The notes under the pieces: generated by a model
What the model was told of the DNA's origin: nothing
The model's input: only the letters and a program-made list of their open reading frames with translations
The model's database searches: none
Position numbers and translations under genes: made by a program
In this document: positions 6,313 through 7,915 of the stretch, in pieces
Layout: every line of letters begins with the position of its first letter
Numbering within the stretch: the stretch's first letter is position 1
Assembly (NCBI GenBank): GCA_035317605.1
Contig: DATHGT010000188.1
Location: forward strand, 1-7,915
Direction: 5' to 3'
DNA from: DATHGT01 sp035317605
Lineage (GTDB): Bacteria > Methylomirabilota > Methylomirabilia > Rokubacteriales > CSP1-6
Length of the DNA: 7,915 nucleotides

Positions 6313-7314
6313 GTGCGCCACCCCGAGGTCCTCATCCTCTCCACGCCCCAGGACGTCCACGCCGCCGCGGTCGCCGGCCACCTCACGGCCCTCGGCGCGA
6401 CCCCGCGCTTCTTTTCGTTCGACCAGCTGATCGCCGACACCACGCTCCAGGTCACCATCGACGTCGAGCGATACGCGCGGAACCTCACGGTGGCCGGGGC
6501 CGGCCGCATCGACCTCGGCGAGATCGACGCCGTGTGGTGCCGCCGTCCCGGCATGGTCAAGGCCTCCGCGCTGCCGGAGCCGTGGATGGAGGCGATGGTT
6601 CGCAACGAGGGCCTCAACGTCGCGCTGGGGCTGCTCAGGTCCCTGAACTGTCTGTTCGTCAACCATCCCGCCAGCGACCACGAGGCCTCGTTCAAGCTGT
6701 GGCAGCTGGAGGTCGCGCGGCGGGTCGGCCTCGAGATTCCGCGGACGATCGTCACCAACGTTCCCCAGGCCGTGGCCGAGTTCTACGAGCGGTGCCGCGC
6801 CGAGGTCGTGGGGAAGCTCGTCAGCGAGAGCAGCAACTGGCTCCTGCCGAAATACGAGACCATGGGCGTCCCGACCCTCGCGCTGTCGGAGGCGGACCTC
6901 GCGCATCTCGGTCAGGTCGCGACGGCGCCCCATCTGTTCCAGGAGCGCGTCGACAAGCGCCACGACATCCGGGTCACGGCCATCGGCCAGCGGCTCTTTC
7001 CGGTGAGGATCGATTCCCAGGCCGGGAGCGGGACGGTCGACTGGCGCACCGACTACTCGGTGCCGATGGAGCTGACCACACTGCCACCCGACGTCCACGA
7101 GGCATGCCTGAGGCTGCTCCGCGCGCTCGCCTTGAACTACGGCAGCATCGACCTCGCGGTGGACCGGCAAGGCCGGCACGTGTTCTTCGAGATCAACTGC
7201 GCCGGCCAGTACAAGTGGATGGAAGACCGGATCGCGGGGCTCGACCTCTCGCTGGAGCTCGCGAGACTCCTGATCGGCCAGGCCGAGCCGATGGTTCCCG
7301 CGTCACCGGCCTGA
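6313..7314 (+). CDS. MvdC/MvdD-type ATP-grasp peptide ligase (graspetide synthetase)
   Basis: A 333-residue ATP-grasp protein from GTG 6313. Members activate Asp/Glu side chains as acyl phosphates with ATP and join them to Ser/Thr (ester) or Lys (amide) side chains of a precursor peptide. Landmarks: N-terminal VLILSTPQDVHAAAV, VWCRRPG (74-80), VNHPASDHEASFKLWQLEVA (116-135), GLEIPRTIVTN (139-149), nucleotide-contacting Lys168 in VVGKLVSE, FQERVDKRHDIRVT (209-222) and the C-terminal metal-binding and substrate region GSIDLAVD (Asp280) with FEINCAGQYKWMED (Glu293, Asn295). The family usually reads NPxGQ; here it is NCAGQ. Length is normal. There is only one ligase, unlike the paired MvdC/MvdD of microviridins. 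It follows the candidate precursor after 3 bases without a strong ribosome site, so it is probably translationally coupled. A RimK-like ligase with another substrate is the alternative. Confidence 0.93.
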   Translation: MRHPEVLILSTPQDVHAAAVAGHLTALGATPRFFSFDQLIADTTLQVTIDVERYARNLTVAGAGRIDLGEIDAVWCRRPGMVKASALPEPWMEAMVRNEGLNVALGLLRSLNCLFVNHPASDHEASFKLWQLEVARRVGLEIPRTIVTNVPQAVAEFYERCRAEVVGKLVSESSNWLLPKYETMGVPTLALSEADLAHLGQVATAPHLFQERVDKRHDIRVTAIGQRLFPVRIDSQAGSGTVDWRTDYSVPMELTTLPPDVHEACLRLLRALALNYGSIDLAVDRQGRHVFFEINCAGQYKWMEDRIAGLDLSLELARLLIGQAEPMVPASPA

Positions 7315-7323
7315 GAGTCTGCC

Positions 7324-7338
7324 GGCGCCTCAGGCGCC
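7324..7338. terminator. GC hairpin between convergent genes
   Basis: GGCGCC, loop TCA, GGCGCC: a perfect 6-bp stem with a 3-base loop, extendable by two C-G pairs past a one-base bulge. It lies 10 bases after the ligase stop. The loop is the stop codon of the minus-strand 84-residue gene. There is no T-run on either side, so it is not a classical intrinsic terminator, but it could slow or separate the two convergent transcripts. Confidence 0.35.
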
Positions 7339-7584
7339 CGGGGTGCAGATGATCAGGGTATCGATGCCCGGGTCGGTGGCCGGGTCCAGGGCGCAGTCCG
7401 TCACATCGCTCGGGTTGGCGTGCGCGGACGGTGCCAGGAAGGCGTCGACCATCAATGGCGCGGTGGTCAGCGCGCCGACCAGCGAGGCCTTCTTGACGAC
7501 GGCCGCGAGAAACTCCTTGCGGCTCATCCCGGGTGCGCAGCTCTCCTGCGTCTCTGCCTCTTCTTCACGGCGCGGATCTGACAT
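7330..7584 (-). CDS. Small protein with Tat-like signal; possible peptide precursor
   Basis: 84 residues from ATG 7584, supported by GGGAGGG (7589-7595) 4 bases upstream. Residues 1-19 are acidic. Then SRKEFL (21-26) resembles a Tat motif with Lys for the second Arg, followed by a mostly hydrophobic stretch and an AHA cleavage-like site (54-56). The remaining 28 residues contain Asp63, Asp67, Asp71 and Asp75 at four-residue steps, Thr62, Thr70, Thr76 and Thr81, and two Cys (64, 80), with no Lys. I do not recognise a named family. It could be an exported small peptide, or a RiPP precursor whose signal-like part serves as leader. It converges on the ATP-grasp gene (15-base gap) and follows the right-edge gene by 26 bases, so it may share that gene's transcript. 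Strong ribosome site and organised composition argue that it is real. Confidence 0.68.
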   Translation of the reverse strand: MSDPRREEEAETQESCAPGMSRKEFLAAVVKKASLVGALTTAPLMVDAFLAPSAHANPSDVTDCALDPATDPGIDTLIICTPGA

Positions 7585-7610
7585 GGAACCCTCCCTACGA
7601 GCAGGTTACA

Positions 7611-7915
7611 TCAGGCGCCCAGCGCCGACCAGACCTCCGTCGGCGAGATCACCGGCGGAGCGTCGAGGGAGGGGGTCCAGAGAAATCCCTCGGGGCCATG
7701 GACGGACCGCGGGCGGTCGGCGGGGCCGAACAGGGCGTCCGAGATGTTGTGCAGCTCGGCGCCATGAACGGAGACGAGCAGGTCGGGGCGTGGCGCGCCC
7801 GGCGTCCCGGAGGTTGGACGATCGCGGCTGTCCCCGGTCCAGATCGAGAAGGTGAGGTGCCGTCGGCCGAGAGCGTCGGCGAGCATCGCGCGCAGCCGGC
7901 CGCGCGTGGCGGCGA
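7611..7915 (-). CDS. Unrecognised protein, C-terminal part, cut by right edge
   Basis: The reading frame is open from the right edge to TGA at 7611-7613, giving 101 codons of a longer protein. An internal ATG (7886) has no ribosome site, so I treat the gene as truncated rather than a 91-residue protein. Visible segments are ADALGRRHLTFSIWTGDSRD, PDLLVSVHGAELHNISDALF and VISPTEVWSALGA at the end. The HGAELHN segment faintly recalls the HGAGL-type loop of some glycosyltransferases, but that is too little for an assignment. No membrane segment is seen. The 84-residue gene follows 26 bases downstream with its own strong ribosome site, so the two may form one operon and this protein could act with that peptide. 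Confidence 0.5.
   Translation of the reverse strand, partial: AATRGRLRAMLADALGRRHLTFSIWTGDSRDRPTSGTPGAPRPDLLVSVHGAELHNISDALFGPADRPRSVHGPEGFLWTPSLDAPPVISPTEVWSALGA

Noticed and set aside
5842..7179. A 445-codon minus-strand open frame across the precursor and ligase
   Set aside because: It is antisense to the ATP-grasp gene, whose motifs are unambiguous, and has shadow-type composition. It does mean that ORF length alone is weak evidence here, which lowers confidence in the 110-residue ORF.
1..7915. CRISPR arrays, tRNA or rRNA genes, insertion sequences
   Set aside because: No regularly spaced direct repeats, cloverleaf-like or rRNA-like stretches, transposase motifs or terminal inverted repeats were seen.

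Overview
The window is a dense, very GC-rich bacterial segment with almost no spacing between genes. Both strands are used: a leftward block (1-4585), a rightward block (4686-7314) and a second short leftward block (7330-7915). High GC, GTG starts, ATGA-type overlaps and this gene mix suit a soil-type bacterium such as Methylomirabilota/Rokubacteria, Acidobacteria or a deltaproteobacterium-like lineage. That placement is inference only; nothing in the window fixes the taxon.

Left block, minus strand, read from 4585 down to 1: ureA, ureB and ureC (the three structural urease subunits, overlapping or nearly so), then a YgiQ-family radical SAM protein, then the N-terminal part of a phytanoyl-CoA dioxygenase-like protein that runs off the left edge. 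A possible promoter and a strong ribosome binding site precede ureA. UreC keeps all nickel ligands but lacks the flap cysteine (Val instead) and about ten residues of the conserved GGTGP...ATTCTPG active-site segment, so it is a divergent urease. No ureD/E/F/G accessory gene is in view.

Right block, plus strand, divergent from ureA: a PF14907-type nucleotidyltransferase-like protein (4686-5963), a 110-residue ORF (5977-6309) and an MvdC/MvdD-type ATP-grasp ligase (6313-7314), with gaps of 13 and 3 bases. This looks like a small RiPP cluster of the graspetide (omega-ester peptide) class. The 110-residue ORF carries the PFFxR leader signature of microviridin-type precursors, not once but twice, and ends in a Ser/Asp-rich, lysine-free stretch that could be the esterified core. 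The ligase has the expected family motifs.

Right end, minus strand: an 84-residue small protein with a Tat-like signal sequence and a 28-residue Asp/Thr/Cys-containing mature part with Asp at every fourth position. It is convergent with the ligase and preceded by the C-terminal end of an unrecognised protein cut by the right edge. The small protein may be a second peptide substrate or a separate exported peptide.

The most interesting part is 4686-7600: a single-ligase graspetide-like locus with a twin-motif precursor, a nucleotidyltransferase accessory gene and a possible second peptide.
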